This document shows positions 25,116 to 34,299 of a DNA stretch of 64,000 bases, one piece after another. Under the pieces are notes generated by a model that was not told the DNA's origin, did no database searches, and saw only the letters and a list, made by a program, of their open reading frames with translations. This DNA comes from Algimonas ampicilliniresistens (GTDB taxonomy: Bacteria > Pseudomonadota > Alphaproteobacteria > Caulobacterales > Maricaulaceae). Location of the stretch: assembly GCF_030159955.1 (NCBI RefSeq), contig NZ_BSNK01000002.1:620001-684000 (forward strand), written 5' to 3'. Both the position numbers and the translations under genes were made by a program. Position 1 is the stretch's first letter. Every line of letters begins with the position of its first letter.

Positions 25116-27572
25116 TTAAGGGCCTGACGTTTTGTGCGGCGCGCGCCAGATCTGATCCGCATAGCTCCGGATTGTTCGGTCCGAACTAAACCAGCCCATG
25201 CGCGCTGTGTTCAGGATCGTTTTCTCTGCCCATTTTTCGGATTGGCCGTAAAGCGCATCAAGATGACGTTGCATGTCCCAATAGGATTGGAAGTCCGGCA
25301 CAACCTGAAAATAGTCATGCTCAGTGACGTTGGATAGGAAGTCCCGATAGCGATCCGTATCGCCGTCTGAGAAGGTGCCATCTCCGATTTGGGTCATGAC
25401 CTGTTGTAAGGCGGGTGAGGTCTTGATGATTTCGCTCGGCCGGGCGCGGCGATGTTGGCGCTCGGCTACCTCGTCTGCATTCATGCCGAAGATGAAAATA
25501 TTCTCTGCGTCGACATGCTCCAACATTTCGACATTGGCTCCGTCAAGCGTGCCGATCGTCAGTGCGCCGTTGAGCGCAAACTTCATATTGCCTGTGCCGG
25601 AGGCTTCAAATCCTGCAGTCGAAATCTGCTCTGACAGGTCCGCGCCGGGGATCAGAATTTCTGCCATGGAGACGTTATAGTTCGGTAGGAACACGACCTT
25701 GAGCTTATCGCCAATATCGGGGTCATTATTCACGACCTTCGCGACATCATTAATCAGTTTGATGATCAGCTTGGCGAAGAAATAACTCGGCGCTGCTTTG
25801 CCGGCGAAAATCTTCACGCGGGGCTGCCAGTCGCCATCCGGGTTGGCCTTGATCGCATTGTAGAGCGCGATCGTCTCCAGAATATTCATGTGCTGACGCT
25901 TATATTCGTGGATGCGCTTGATCTGCACGTCGAAGATCGCGTCTGAATTGAGGATGACGCCCGTACGGGTCTTGACCATGTCAGCCAGACGCTGCTTGTT
26001 GGCCGCCTTCACCGCCATATAGCGCTGTTGGAAGTCGGCATCGGTCGCAAGCGGTTCAATTTCTTTGAGTTGTTCCAGATCATCAATCCAGCCGTCACCA
26101 ATCTGCTCTGTCACCAAATCCGAGAGACCCGGATTACATTCCAGCAGCCAGCGCCGCGGTGTGACGCCATTGGTTTGATTGATAATCTTGTCTGGATACA
26201 TGGTGTGGAGATCATGGAACACGGTCTGCTTCATCAGCTCTGTGTGTAGCGCCGAAACTCCATTGACTTTGCGAGACCCGATGAAGGCCAGATTGCCCAT
26301 GCGGACCCAGTCTTGCTGGTGCGGGTGGATTGCCTGAATGCCAGCGATGATATGATGGTCGAGCCCCTTCTCAATGGCTTCACGATAGAAGGCCCCATCG
26401 ATCATATTGATGATCTGCAGGTGACGCGGCAGGATTTGCTCGAAGAGATCGCGCGGCCACTTCTCAAGCGCTTCGGGTAGAAGCGTATGGTTGGTATAAT
26501 GCAGCGTCTCACGCGTGATCTTCAGCGCGTGATCGAAGTCATAACCATGATCATCCATCAGGATCCGGATCAGTTCCGGCACAGCGATGGCGGGGTGTGT
26601 GTCGTTGAGCTGAACCGCGACATGATCACCGAGCGTGTCGAGATTGTCGTAATTGGCGAAGAAGCGACGCAGCAGGTCGTGCAGGGACGCCGACGTAAAG
26701 AAGACTTCCTGTTTGAGCCGTAACTCCCGCCCTTGCGGCGTGTGATCCCCCGGATAGAGAACTTTGGAAATCGTTTCAGCCAGAACTTGTTGCCGCGCGG
26801 CGGCCATGAAGTCCCCATCATTGAACGTGTCGAGGTTCATCATTCCGGATTGGCGGGCGCTCCATAGGCGGAGCGTGTTGACGTGATCCCCTTCCCAGCC
26901 CGCAATTGGCATATCGAAGGCGACCGCCTGAACGGATTCGGACGGGTGCCACGTCGCCTTACCGTCCTCATCATGAGTAACATGGCCACCAAAGCCGATT
27001 TCATAGACAACTTCAGGGCGGCGGAATTCCCAGCTATTGCCCGCAAACAACCAGTCTTCAGGCTCTTCAACCTGCCAGCCATCTTCGACCGCTTGGCGGA
27101 AAATGCCGTGTTGGTAACGGATGCCATAGCCCATCCCGGCGACGCCTGTTGTGGCCATCGAATCCATAAAACAGGCGGCTAGTCGCCCCAGTCCGCCATT
27201 GCCGAGAGCCGCATCCTGTTCGGCGTTGATGACGGTAGTGACGTCCAAGTTTTGCGATTTCAGGAAGGTTTTCGCTTCACTCAAAAGTCCAAGATTGGTC
27301 AAATTATCTTCGAGCATTCGCCCGATCATAAACTCCATGGATAGATAATAGACGCGCTTTTGCTTGTTCTTATAGATACGCCGGGTTGTGTCGATCCAGC
27401 CTTCGACCATACGGTCCCGCACCGCCAGTGACAGAGCGACGTTCCAGTCGCGCGCATCAGCGTGGGCTTTGTCCTTACCGACAGAATAGATGAGATGGCG
27501 CAACACGGATTCGCCGAGCGAGTCCTCATGCAGCTCTCTCGTGTCATCGATCTTGTGAGGCATGGCGTTCAT
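25116..27572 (-). CDS. glgP: Glycogen/alpha-glucan phosphorylase
   Basis: About 818 residues from the ATG at 27572, which has GGAG five to six bases upstream; the frame stays open further to 27704 but that part has no homology. Family blocks: EFMIGRMLEDNL, AALGNGGLGRLAACF, VQLNDTHPAIAVPEL, QTNGVTPRRWL, KRIHEYKRQ and the PLP-lysine block GTGNMKFALNGALTIG. It phosphorolyses alpha-1,4-glucan to glucose-1-phosphate, feeding Pgm. glgP-glgB are cotranscribed and diverge from glgC-glgA across a region with a LacI-type palindrome. Confidence 0.97.
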   Translation of the reverse strand: MNAMPHKIDDTRELHEDSLGESVLRHLIYSVGKDKAHADARDWNVALSLAVRDRMVEGWIDTTRRIYKNKQKRVYYLSMEFMIGRMLEDNLTNLGLLSEAKTFLKSQNLDVTTVINAEQDAALGNGGLGRLAACFMDSMATTGVAGMGYGIRYQHGIFRQAVEDGWQVEEPEDWLFAGNSWEFRRPEVVYEIGFGGHVTHDEDGKATWHPSESVQAVAFDMPIAGWEGDHVNTLRLWSARQSGMMNLDTFNDGDFMAAARQQVLAETISKVLYPGDHTPQGRELRLKQEVFFTSASLHDLLRRFFANYDNLDTLGDHVAVQLNDTHPAIAVPELIRILMDDHGYDFDHALKITRETLHYTNHTLLPEALEKWPRDLFEQILPRHLQIINMIDGAFYREAIEKGLDHHIIAGIQAIHPHQQDWVRMGNLAFIGSRKVNGVSALHTELMKQTVFHDLHTMYPDKIINQTNGVTPRRWLLECNPGLSDLVTEQIGDGWIDDLEQLKEIEPLATDADFQQRYMAVKAANKQRLADMVKTRTGVILNSDAIFDVQIKRIHEYKRQHMNILETIALYNAIKANPDGDWQPRVKIFAGKAAPSYFFAKLIIKLINDVAKVVNNDPDIGDKLKVVFLPNYNVSMAEILIPGADLSEQISTAGFEASGTGNMKFALNGALTIGTLDGANVEMLEHVDAENIFIFGMNADEVAERQHRRARPSEIIKTSPALQQVMTQIGDGTFSDGDTDRYRDFLSNVTEHDYFQVVPDFQSYWDMQRHLDALYGQSEKWAEKTILNTARMGWFSSDRTIRSYADQIWRAPHKTSGP

Positions 27573-27624
27573 GACCGCTCCATACGAATAAATTCTTGGG
27601 ATTGGTAGCAGAGAGAGAGAGAAA

Positions 27625-27640
27625 TTGACAGCGCTGTCAA
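27625..27640. promoter_or_regulatory. Perfect 16-base palindrome, LacI-family-type operator
   Basis: TTGACAGCGCTGTCAA is fully symmetric with the central CG that LacI/GalR-family operators require, and TGACA half-sites typical of sugar-responsive members. It sits 53 bases before the glgP ATG and 143 before the glgC start, so it could control glgPB, glgC-A-XQ-pgm, or both. No LacI-family gene is in this window. The palindrome is directly visible; the regulator class is inferred. Confidence 0.65.
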
Positions 27641-27782
27641 TGATCTTCACAAGGATAATATAAGAATGTCGATAAAGTGTGCGTGGTGGCGATTGTCTGG
27701 TCATCGGTCAGATAGCCAAAAAACTTTGGATCATGAACCGCGACCATGCTTAAATAGCGTATATTGGGGAAAGTGAGGGTGT

Positions 27783-29054
27783 GTGGTTCAGACAAAGGCT
27801 TTCGGGGGACATCGAAGATTATCAGCTAAGACGCTGGCCATGGTATTGGCGGGCGGGCGCGGCTCACGCCTTAAAGACCTAACTGAAATTCGCGCCAAGC
27901 CGGCCGTCTATTTCGGCGGAAAATTCCGGATTATCGACTTTGCCCTATCCAACGCGATGAACTCCGGCATCAAGCGGATCGCGGTCGCAACCCAATATAA
28001 ACAGCATAGCCTGATCCGGCATTTGCAACGGGGGTGGAACTTTTACCGCGCCGAACGCAATGAGAGTTTTGACATCATGCCTGCGTCTCAGACCATGTCT
28101 GACGATCGTTGGTATGAAGGCACGGCAGATGCTGTTTTCCAAAATATCCCAATCATCGAAGCCTATGAGAATGTCGAATATATCGTCGTTCTGGCCGGAG
28201 ATCATATCTACAAAATGGACTATGAGATCATGCTCGAGGAGCATGTGAACTCAGGTGCAGACGTGACAGTCGGCTGTTTGGAAGTCAGCAAGAAAGAGGC
28301 GCGGGCCTTTGGGGTCATGCATGTCGACGATAATGACGTGATCACGGATTTCCTTGAGAAACCTGCAGATCCGCCGACGATTCCCGGTTCGACAGACACG
28401 TGTTTGGCCTCAATGGGTATTTACGTTTTCAACAAGGAGTTCTTGTTTGATCAGCTTAAGCGCGACGCGGCGGATCCTAATACGGATCGAGATTTCGGTA
28501 AGAACCTGATCCCCTACATTGTTGAAAATGGGAAAGCCCAAGCTCATCGATTCACAAAGTCCTGTGTCCGATCTGAGGGTGAGGAAGAAGCCTATTGGCG
28601 CGATGTCGGGACGGTTGATGCTTACATGGAAGCCAACCTTGATCTGTGCTCGTTTGAACCCGCTTTGAATATGTATGATCGGGATTGGCCAATCTGGACC
28701 TATTCAGAATTGGCCCCATCGGCTAAATTTATTCATGATGAGGTTGGGCGCCGCGGTCATGCGGTTAATTCTGTCGTCTCGGCGGGATGTATCGTGTCAG
28801 GCGCCCGCGTGGATCAATCCCTGCTTTTCACCAATGTCTATGTGCATAGCTATTCCACGCTGAAACGCGCCATTGTCCTGCCCGGCGTTGATATTGGTGA
28901 GGTGACCCAGCTGACCAATGTTGTGATTGATCGCGGGGTTAAAATCCCGAAGGGCCTGGCAGTCGGCAATAACCCTAAGCTTGATGCGAAGCGTTTCTTC
29001 CGCACCGAAAATGGCGTTTGTCTGATCACCCAAGCCATGATCGATAAGCTGTAA
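27783..29054 (+). CDS. glgC: Glucose-1-phosphate adenylyltransferase
   Basis: A 423-residue ADP-glucose pyrophosphorylase. The nucleotide loop is [20 protein letters not shown]; other blocks are [28 protein letters not shown] (metal Asp) and FLEKPADPP; a left-handed beta-helix domain (from about 300) closes the chain. It makes ADP-glucose from ATP and glucose-1-phosphate, the committed step of glycogen synthesis; bacterial enzymes are allosterically controlled. The start is GTG with GAGGGT upstream. It begins the plus-strand glycogen operon, 20 bases before glgA. Confidence 0.97.
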   Translation: MVQTKAFGGHRRLSAKTLAMVLAGGRGSRLKDLTEIRAKPAVYFGGKFRIIDFALSNAMNSGIKRIAVATQYKQHSLIRHLQRGWNFYRAERNESFDIMPASQTMSDDRWYEGTADAVFQNIPIIEAYENVEYIVVLAGDHIYKMDYEIMLEEHVNSGADVTVGCLEVSKKEARAFGVMHVDDNDVITDFLEKPADPPTIPGSTDTCLASMGIYVFNKEFLFDQLKRDAADPNTDRDFGKNLIPYIVENGKAQAHRFTKSCVRSEGEEEAYWRDVGTVDAYMEANLDLCSFEPALNMYDRDWPIWTYSELAPSAKFIHDEVGRRGHAVNSVVSAGCIVSGARVDQSLLFTNVYVHSYSTLKRAIVLPGVDIGEVTQLTNVVIDRGVKIPKGLAVGNNPKLDAKRFFRTENGVCLITQAMIDKL

Positions 29055-29074
29055 AGCGTCGACGATAGGTTCCC

Positions 29075-30526
29075 ATGCCGCGCCCATCCCATAAGCGTCG
29101 CGTCCTGCATGTCGCGTCCGAATGCTACCCGCTGATTAAAACGGGCGGACTGGCTGATGTGGTCGGCGCGCTGCCTATCGCGCTGGATGAGACCGGCGCG
29201 GTTGAAAGCACGGTCTTTCTACCGGGGTTTCCGGCTGTATTGGCTGGACTGACCGGGATCAAAACATACGCTAAATTGACGGCCCTCGACGGATCGCCCG
29301 TGCGGTTAGTCAGCGGAACAACACAAACAGGCTTGTCGGTGATCGCGGCGGATTGCGACACTCTGTTTGGCTATGACGGCAATCCTTATCAATTAGCGGA
29401 CGGTTCGGATCGCCCGGGCAATGGCATCGCCTTTGCGAGTTTCTCCAAACTAGCGGCGCAGATTGCGACGGGTATCAACCGAAAGCGCGGATTTGATGTG
29501 CTGCATGCGCATGATTGGCAGGCGGGCTTGGCGGCGGCCTATTTGAAGACAGAGGGCGCGGATGTCACAACTCTTTTTACGATCCATAACCTCGCCTTTC
29601 AGGGTCTCTTCCCGAAAGAATTACTGGCCAGCACAGGTTTGCCCAATTCTGTCTTCACTGAAGAGGGGCTCGAATATTGGGGTAAGTTAAGTTTCCTAAA
29701 ATCCGGCGTTACCTATAGCGATTGGGTGACGACGGTCAGCCCGACCTATGCGCTAGAAATCCAGATGGATGAGGACGGAATGGGGTTTGGCGGTCTGCTG
29801 CGCAGTCGGTCTGATCGACTTCGGGGTATTTTGAATGGGGTTGATCAAACCGTCTGGGATCCCGCGACCGACCCAACAATTTTTGCGCCGTTTTCTGCGT
29901 CTGATTTGTCTGGAAAAGCTAAGAATAAAGCCGCTTTGCAGGATGAGCTGGGCCTATCTCGCGCCGCCGAAGGGCCGCTCTTCTGCGTGATTTCACGCCT
30001 GACTGGGCAGAAGGGTCTCGATCTCGTTCCTGATATGCTGGACGGTATTGTGGCGCGCGGTGGACAGATGGCGCTGCTCGGGTCCGGGGACGGCGTGATC
30101 GAGCAAGCCTTTCTGGCAGCGCAAAAGCGACACCCGGATCACGTCGCGGTGAAAATTGGTTATGACGAACCCTTCGCTCACAGACTGCAAGCAGGGGCAG
30201 ACGTCATTCTGATTCCGTCCCGGTTTGAGCCCTGCGGCCTGACCCAGCTTTGCGCCATGCGGTACGGAACGATCCCGGTCACGTCTCGCGTGGGAGGGCT
30301 AATGGATACGGTGATCGGTGCGACGCCCGCGACGCAAGCTGTCGGCGCAGCGACAGGCGTGACCTTCCACCCGGTCAATCCGCACATGCTTTGGGCGGCC
30401 ATCGACAAGTCAATCGCTCTATACGCGAACAAGTTTGAATGGTCACAAATGGTGGCTACAGCCATTGCGCAGGATTTCGGCTGGACTGCCCCAGCGCGCG
30501 ACTATTTGGAACTCTACCAAACATGA
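29075..30526 (+). CDS. glgA: Glycogen synthase (ADP-glucose, GT5)
   Basis: A 483-residue GT5 glycosyltransferase with two Rossmann domains. KTGGLADVVGALP near residue 23 is the ADP-glucose-binding KTGGL motif; VLHAHDWQAGLAAAY and TIHNLAFQG lie in the first domain; the second has ISRLTGQKGLD and PSRFEPCGLTQL with the conserved Glu. It extends alpha-1,4-glucan from ADP-glucose. It ends in an ATGA overlap with the GlgX-MalQ gene, so the two are translationally coupled. Confidence 0.97.
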   Translation: MPRPSHKRRVLHVASECYPLIKTGGLADVVGALPIALDETGAVESTVFLPGFPAVLAGLTGIKTYAKLTALDGSPVRLVSGTTQTGLSVIAADCDTLFGYDGNPYQLADGSDRPGNGIAFASFSKLAAQIATGINRKRGFDVLHAHDWQAGLAAAYLKTEGADVTTLFTIHNLAFQGLFPKELLASTGLPNSVFTEEGLEYWGKLSFLKSGVTYSDWVTTVSPTYALEIQMDEDGMGFGGLLRSRSDRLRGILNGVDQTVWDPATDPTIFAPFSASDLSGKAKNKAALQDELGLSRAAEGPLFCVISRLTGQKGLDLVPDMLDGIVARGGQMALLGSGDGVIEQAFLAAQKRHPDHVAVKIGYDEPFAHRLQAGADVILIPSRFEPCGLTQLCAMRYGTIPVTSRVGGLMDTVIGATPATQAVGAATGVTFHPVNPHMLWAAIDKSIALYANKFEWSQMVATAIAQDFGWTAPARDYLELYQT

Positions 30527-33500
30527 ACGATTGGTCTTTCGGGGCAACCCTGACTGAAAGCGGTGCGCAGTTTTCTCTCTTCTCAGCGAATGCGACCGCC
30601 GTCACGCTTTGCCTGTTTGAAGGTGAGACAGAGACAGACCGGATCGCATTGACGCGACAGGGCGATATTTGGTCTGTCCATGTTCCCGAGGTCTATGCCG
30701 GACAGCTCTATGGCTACCGCGTCGACGGTCCCTATGCGCCCGAGGAGGGCCACCGTTTTAATAACAATAAACTACTGATGGATCCCTATGCCAAAGCGCT
30801 ATCAGGAGAAATTATCGAACATCCGTCGCTATACGGTCATGTGGGGGACGACGATCTATCTTTTAATAAACAAGACAGCGCCCCCTATGTGCCTAAAGGT
30901 GTCGTAACCGGGCCGGGACAACGCACCCGATGGTCACGCCCCGCCACAGCTTGGTCGGACACAGTCATTTATGAGGCCCACGTCAAAGGCCTGACAAACC
31001 GCCACCCGGACGTGAAGCCGGACTTGCGCGGCACAGTCGACGCCCTCGCAGATCCAATTGTGATTGAACATTTGACCGCGCTCGGTGTCACCGCGTTGGA
31101 ACTGCTGCCAATGCAGCAATTCCATTCTGAGCCGCGCCTTACCGAGATGGGGTTGAACAATTATTGGGGCTATAATCCTATTAATTATTTCGTCCCTCAC
31201 GCGGCTTACCTTGGGCCGAAAGGTAGTGAGGGGCTGCGCCGCAGTGTCGGGGCGCTCCACGCCGAAGGGATCGAAGTTATTCTCGATGTCGTCTATAATC
31301 ACACGGCTGAGAGTTGGCATTTCGGCCCGACCCTGTCCTACAAAGGCATCGACAATGCGTCCTATTATGCCCTGCAAGAAGATCGTCGTTTCTATGTGAA
31401 TCATACGGGCACGGGGAACATGCTGGATATGCGCTGCGACGCCGTTCGAAATTTAACCCTCACCAGCCTACGCCATTGGGTCAGCGAATATGGCATTGAC
31501 GGTTTTCGCTTCGATCTCGCGCCGACCTTGGGCCGCATGGGTCAGGGGTTCGACGCCTCTGCGCCGATGCTCGAGGCCATCGCTAGCGATCCGCTTCTCT
31601 CAGAGGTTAAGGTAATCGCCGAACCTTGGGATATTGGTCCGCACGGCTATCAGCTCGGCAACTTTCCATCGGGTTGGGCGGAATGGAACGATGAATATCG
31701 TGATGCGGTGCGGAGTTACTGGCGCGGCGATGATTATGCGCAAAAGTCACTCGCCGGTAAGCTACTCGGCTCAGCAGAGCGGTTTGATCATGAGGATCGT
31801 GAGACATGGAGTTCTGTCAATCTCATCGCGGCGCATGATGGCTTCACCCTGCACGATACGGTCAGCTTCAACGACAAGCATAATGAAGCCAACGGTGAGC
31901 AGAACCGCGACGGTCATGGTCATAATCTCTCTGATAATCTTGGGGTTGAGGGCGCGACAGACAACCCGCTGATCGATGCGGCGCGACGTAACCGCAAGGT
32001 CGCCATGCTCGCCACCTTATTGCTTTCACAAGGCACCCCGATGTTGCTGGCAGGCGATGAGTTTGGACAGACTCAGGGCGGGAACAATAATGCCTATTGT
32101 CAGGACAATGAAACGAGCTGGCTTGATTGGTCGACCGCAGACACGGTTCTAACGGAACAGGTTCGCGCGCTGACAGCCTTGCGTCGCACCTACCCTCATT
32201 TCCGTCAGTCCAATTTTCTACATGGCCAGTCGGTTGAAGGCTCTGTCCTCCCGAATGTGCAATGGATTACGCCTGACGGTGAATTGATGACGGTCGGAGA
32301 TTGGGAGCGATCTGACCAATCTTGCCTGGGTCTCGTGCTTGCTATGGTGGGCGAACCGACCTTGGCCGTTTTCTTGAACCGTGGGGCTAAGACAGACATC
32401 CGCTTATCGGACGGATGGCAACCTGTCTTAGGAAGCCGGTCTTTGCAGGGTGATAGCGTCGTCGTTTTCGAGTTACCCGCTGGGCAATTGCCCGAATGGC
32501 GGTATGCGGAACAATTAGACGTGCAGTCTGAAGCGAACGGATTGCTATCAGGGTTTCGCGATGTGTCAGGTCATTGGCACGGCATAACGGACGAGACTCG
32601 AGCCGCTATTCTAGGGGCGCTCGGCGTGGACCTTACGGCTCCAGCCCGTGCGTCTGAACCCGTTAAAATTCCAATCAAACCCGTTTTCGGGGCGGACCAG
32701 CTTGAACAGCAAAATGGTGTGTGGGGCGTGACGACCGCGCTCTATGCGCTGCATAGCGAAGATAGCTGGGGCATCGGCGATTTCGACGATCTGGCCCGCT
32801 TGGCAGAACATCTCGCTCCGACCGGGTGCGACTTTATCGGTATCAATCCCGTCCATGCGCTGTTCCCCAGCGCGCCGCATCTGTTTGCACCCTATTCGGT
32901 TTCCTCGCGCCAGTTTTTGAACGTGATGCATATCGCGCCGCACAGGCTGCCTGAATGGACGGGAAAACGCCCGGATTTCAAGTTAAGCGAGTTCGTCGAT
33001 TACGAGGCTGTTTACAGGGCAAAGACAGACGCGTTCGAGACGGCTTTCTCAGCCTTTCAAAACTTGCCTCATGATCACCCCCGTCGAGAGGCCTTTGCGA
33101 CGTTCAAACGAGAGGGCAGTAATGCCTTGCGACAGCACGCGGTCTATGACGTTTTGTTCGAACAGCTACCGAGAGAGCGTCAAACTTATCAAGGCTGGAA
33201 AAATTTCGCGCCCGAATTTCGCGATCCCGATGACCCCGCGTTGTGCGCCTTCGCCCACGATTATGAAGACCGGATCGACTACTACACTTATTTGCAATGG
33301 AACGCGGCGCTCCAGCTAGAGGACGCGCAGGCCCGTGCGCGTTCGGCTGGCATGTCAGTGGGGCTCTATCTCGATCTGGCTGTGGGTGTGACCGAAGGCG
33401 GAGCCGATGTCTGGCGGAATCGTGAGGCGTTCGCCCACGGCATAAGCCTTGGCGCACCGGGGGACGCGGCCAATCCAGCCGGACAGCGTTGGAATTTACT

Positions 33501-34299
33501 ACCGCTCCGCCCGGATCGGTTCGCAGACGGCGAGGCGGCGGAAATGCTATTTCGCGCGGCGTTGAAGGCTGTGATGCAACTCGCCGGAGCAGTGCGTATT
33601 GATCATGTGTTGGGCTTATCGCGCAGTTTCTGGATCCCAGACAACGCGCCAGGCGGCTATGTAACTTACCCGTTCGACCGGCTGATGCGGGTCATTGCTG
33701 AGGAATCCGGCGCCGCGCAGTGTATTGTTTTTGGCGAAGATCTTGGCACGGTGCCTGACGGCTTTCGCGATCGCATGAAAGAGCATCAGTTGATGGGCTG
33801 TTCTGTCCAGATGATCGAACGGGGTCAGCACAGTGAGCTACTGCCACGTGAAACATCTCGGCATCTCGCGATGAATGCATGGTCTAATCATGACTTTCCG
33901 ACAGTGGCAGGCTTCTGGACCGAACGCGATCTGGAGTGGCGTGAGGCCTTAAGTATCGGCATAGAAAACTTGGACTGGGAACGTGAGCAGCGGGCGCGTG
34001 ATCGGGACGCGATGGCCAATCTCGCTGAGCTCAATGGTGCGCCGAACACACTCAGCGTCAACGATATGGCCCGACTGCAAGCCTATTTAGCGGCGGGACC
34101 ATCACTCGCCTACGCCGTTCAACTGGACGACCTGCTCTTGTCTGAAAACCAACCCAATGTGCCCGGCACGACGTCGGAGCAACCCAATTGGCGTCGGCGC
34201 GCGGGGCTCTCGATTGAGGCTCTTGTCAGTGATCCGGACGTTCTGATCATTCTTGATGCCATTGACGCAGCCCGACCTAGGGGAAAGAAAGCCGAATGA
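30523..34299 (+). CDS. GlgX-MalQ fusion: glycogen debranching enzyme plus 4-alpha-glucanotransferase
   Basis: A single 1258-residue frame joins two normally separate enzymes. Residues 1 to about 665 are GlgX: an N-terminal CBM48-like domain, then a GH13 barrel with nucleophile D331 (GFRFDLAPT), acid/base E367 (IAEPWDIG) and D439 (AAHDGF), plus NNNAYCQDNETSWLDW. From about 680 to the end it is a MalQ-type GH77 enzyme: D1027 (RIDHVLGLSRSFW), E1072 (VFGEDLGTVP) and D1124 (NHDFPTVAGFW), all catalytic residues kept. GlgX removes limit branches; MalQ disproportionates the released maltooligosaccharides back to chains usable by GlgP. No stop or frameshift separates the halves. The ATG at 30523 overlaps the glgA stop; pgm overlaps the 3' end. 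Confidence 0.93.
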   Translation: MNDWSFGATLTESGAQFSLFSANATAVTLCLFEGETETDRIALTRQGDIWSVHVPEVYAGQLYGYRVDGPYAPEEGHRFNNNKLLMDPYAKALSGEIIEHPSLYGHVGDDDLSFNKQDSAPYVPKGVVTGPGQRTRWSRPATAWSDTVIYEAHVKGLTNRHPDVKPDLRGTVDALADPIVIEHLTALGVTALELLPMQQFHSEPRLTEMGLNNYWGYNPINYFVPHAAYLGPKGSEGLRRSVGALHAEGIEVILDVVYNHTAESWHFGPTLSYKGIDNASYYALQEDRRFYVNHTGTGNMLDMRCDAVRNLTLTSLRHWVSEYGIDGFRFDLAPTLGRMGQGFDASAPMLEAIASDPLLSEVKVIAEPWDIGPHGYQLGNFPSGWAEWNDEYRDAVRSYWRGDDYAQKSLAGKLLGSAERFDHEDRETWSSVNLIAAHDGFTLHDTVSFNDKHNEANGEQNRDGHGHNLSDNLGVEGATDNPLIDAARRNRKVAMLATLLLSQGTPMLLAGDEFGQTQGGNNNAYCQDNETSWLDWSTADTVLTEQVRALTALRRTYPHFRQSNFLHGQSVEGSVLPNVQWITPDGELMTVGDWERSDQSCLGLVLAMVGEPTLAVFLNRGAKTDIRLSDGWQPVLGSRSLQGDSVVVFELPAGQLPEWRYAEQLDVQSEANGLLSGFRDVSGHWHGITDETRAAILGALGVDLTAPARASEPVKIPIKPVFGADQLEQQNGVWGVTTALYALHSEDSWGIGDFDDLARLAEHLAPTGCDFIGINPVHALFPSAPHLFAPYSVSSRQFLNVMHIAPHRLPEWTGKRPDFKLSEFVDYEAVYRAKTDAFETAFSAFQNLPHDHPRREAFATFKREGSNALRQHAVYDVLFEQLPRERQTYQGWKNFAPEFRDPDDPALCAFAHDYEDRIDYYTYLQWNAALQLEDAQARARSAGMSVGLYLDLAVGVTEGGADVWRNREAFAHGISLGAPGDAANPAGQRWNLLPLRPDRFADGEAAEMLFRAALKAVMQLAGAVRIDHVLGLSRSFWIPDNAPGGYVTYPFDRLMRVIAEESGAAQCIVFGEDLGTVPDGFRDRMKEHQLMGCSVQMIERGQHSELLPRETSRHLAMNAWSNHDFPTVAGFWTERDLEWREALSIGIENLDWEREQRARDRDAMANLAELNGAPNTLSVNDMARLQAYLAAGPSLAYAVQLDDLLLSENQPNVPGTTSEQPNWRRRAGLSIEALVSDPDVLIILDAIDAARPRGKKAE

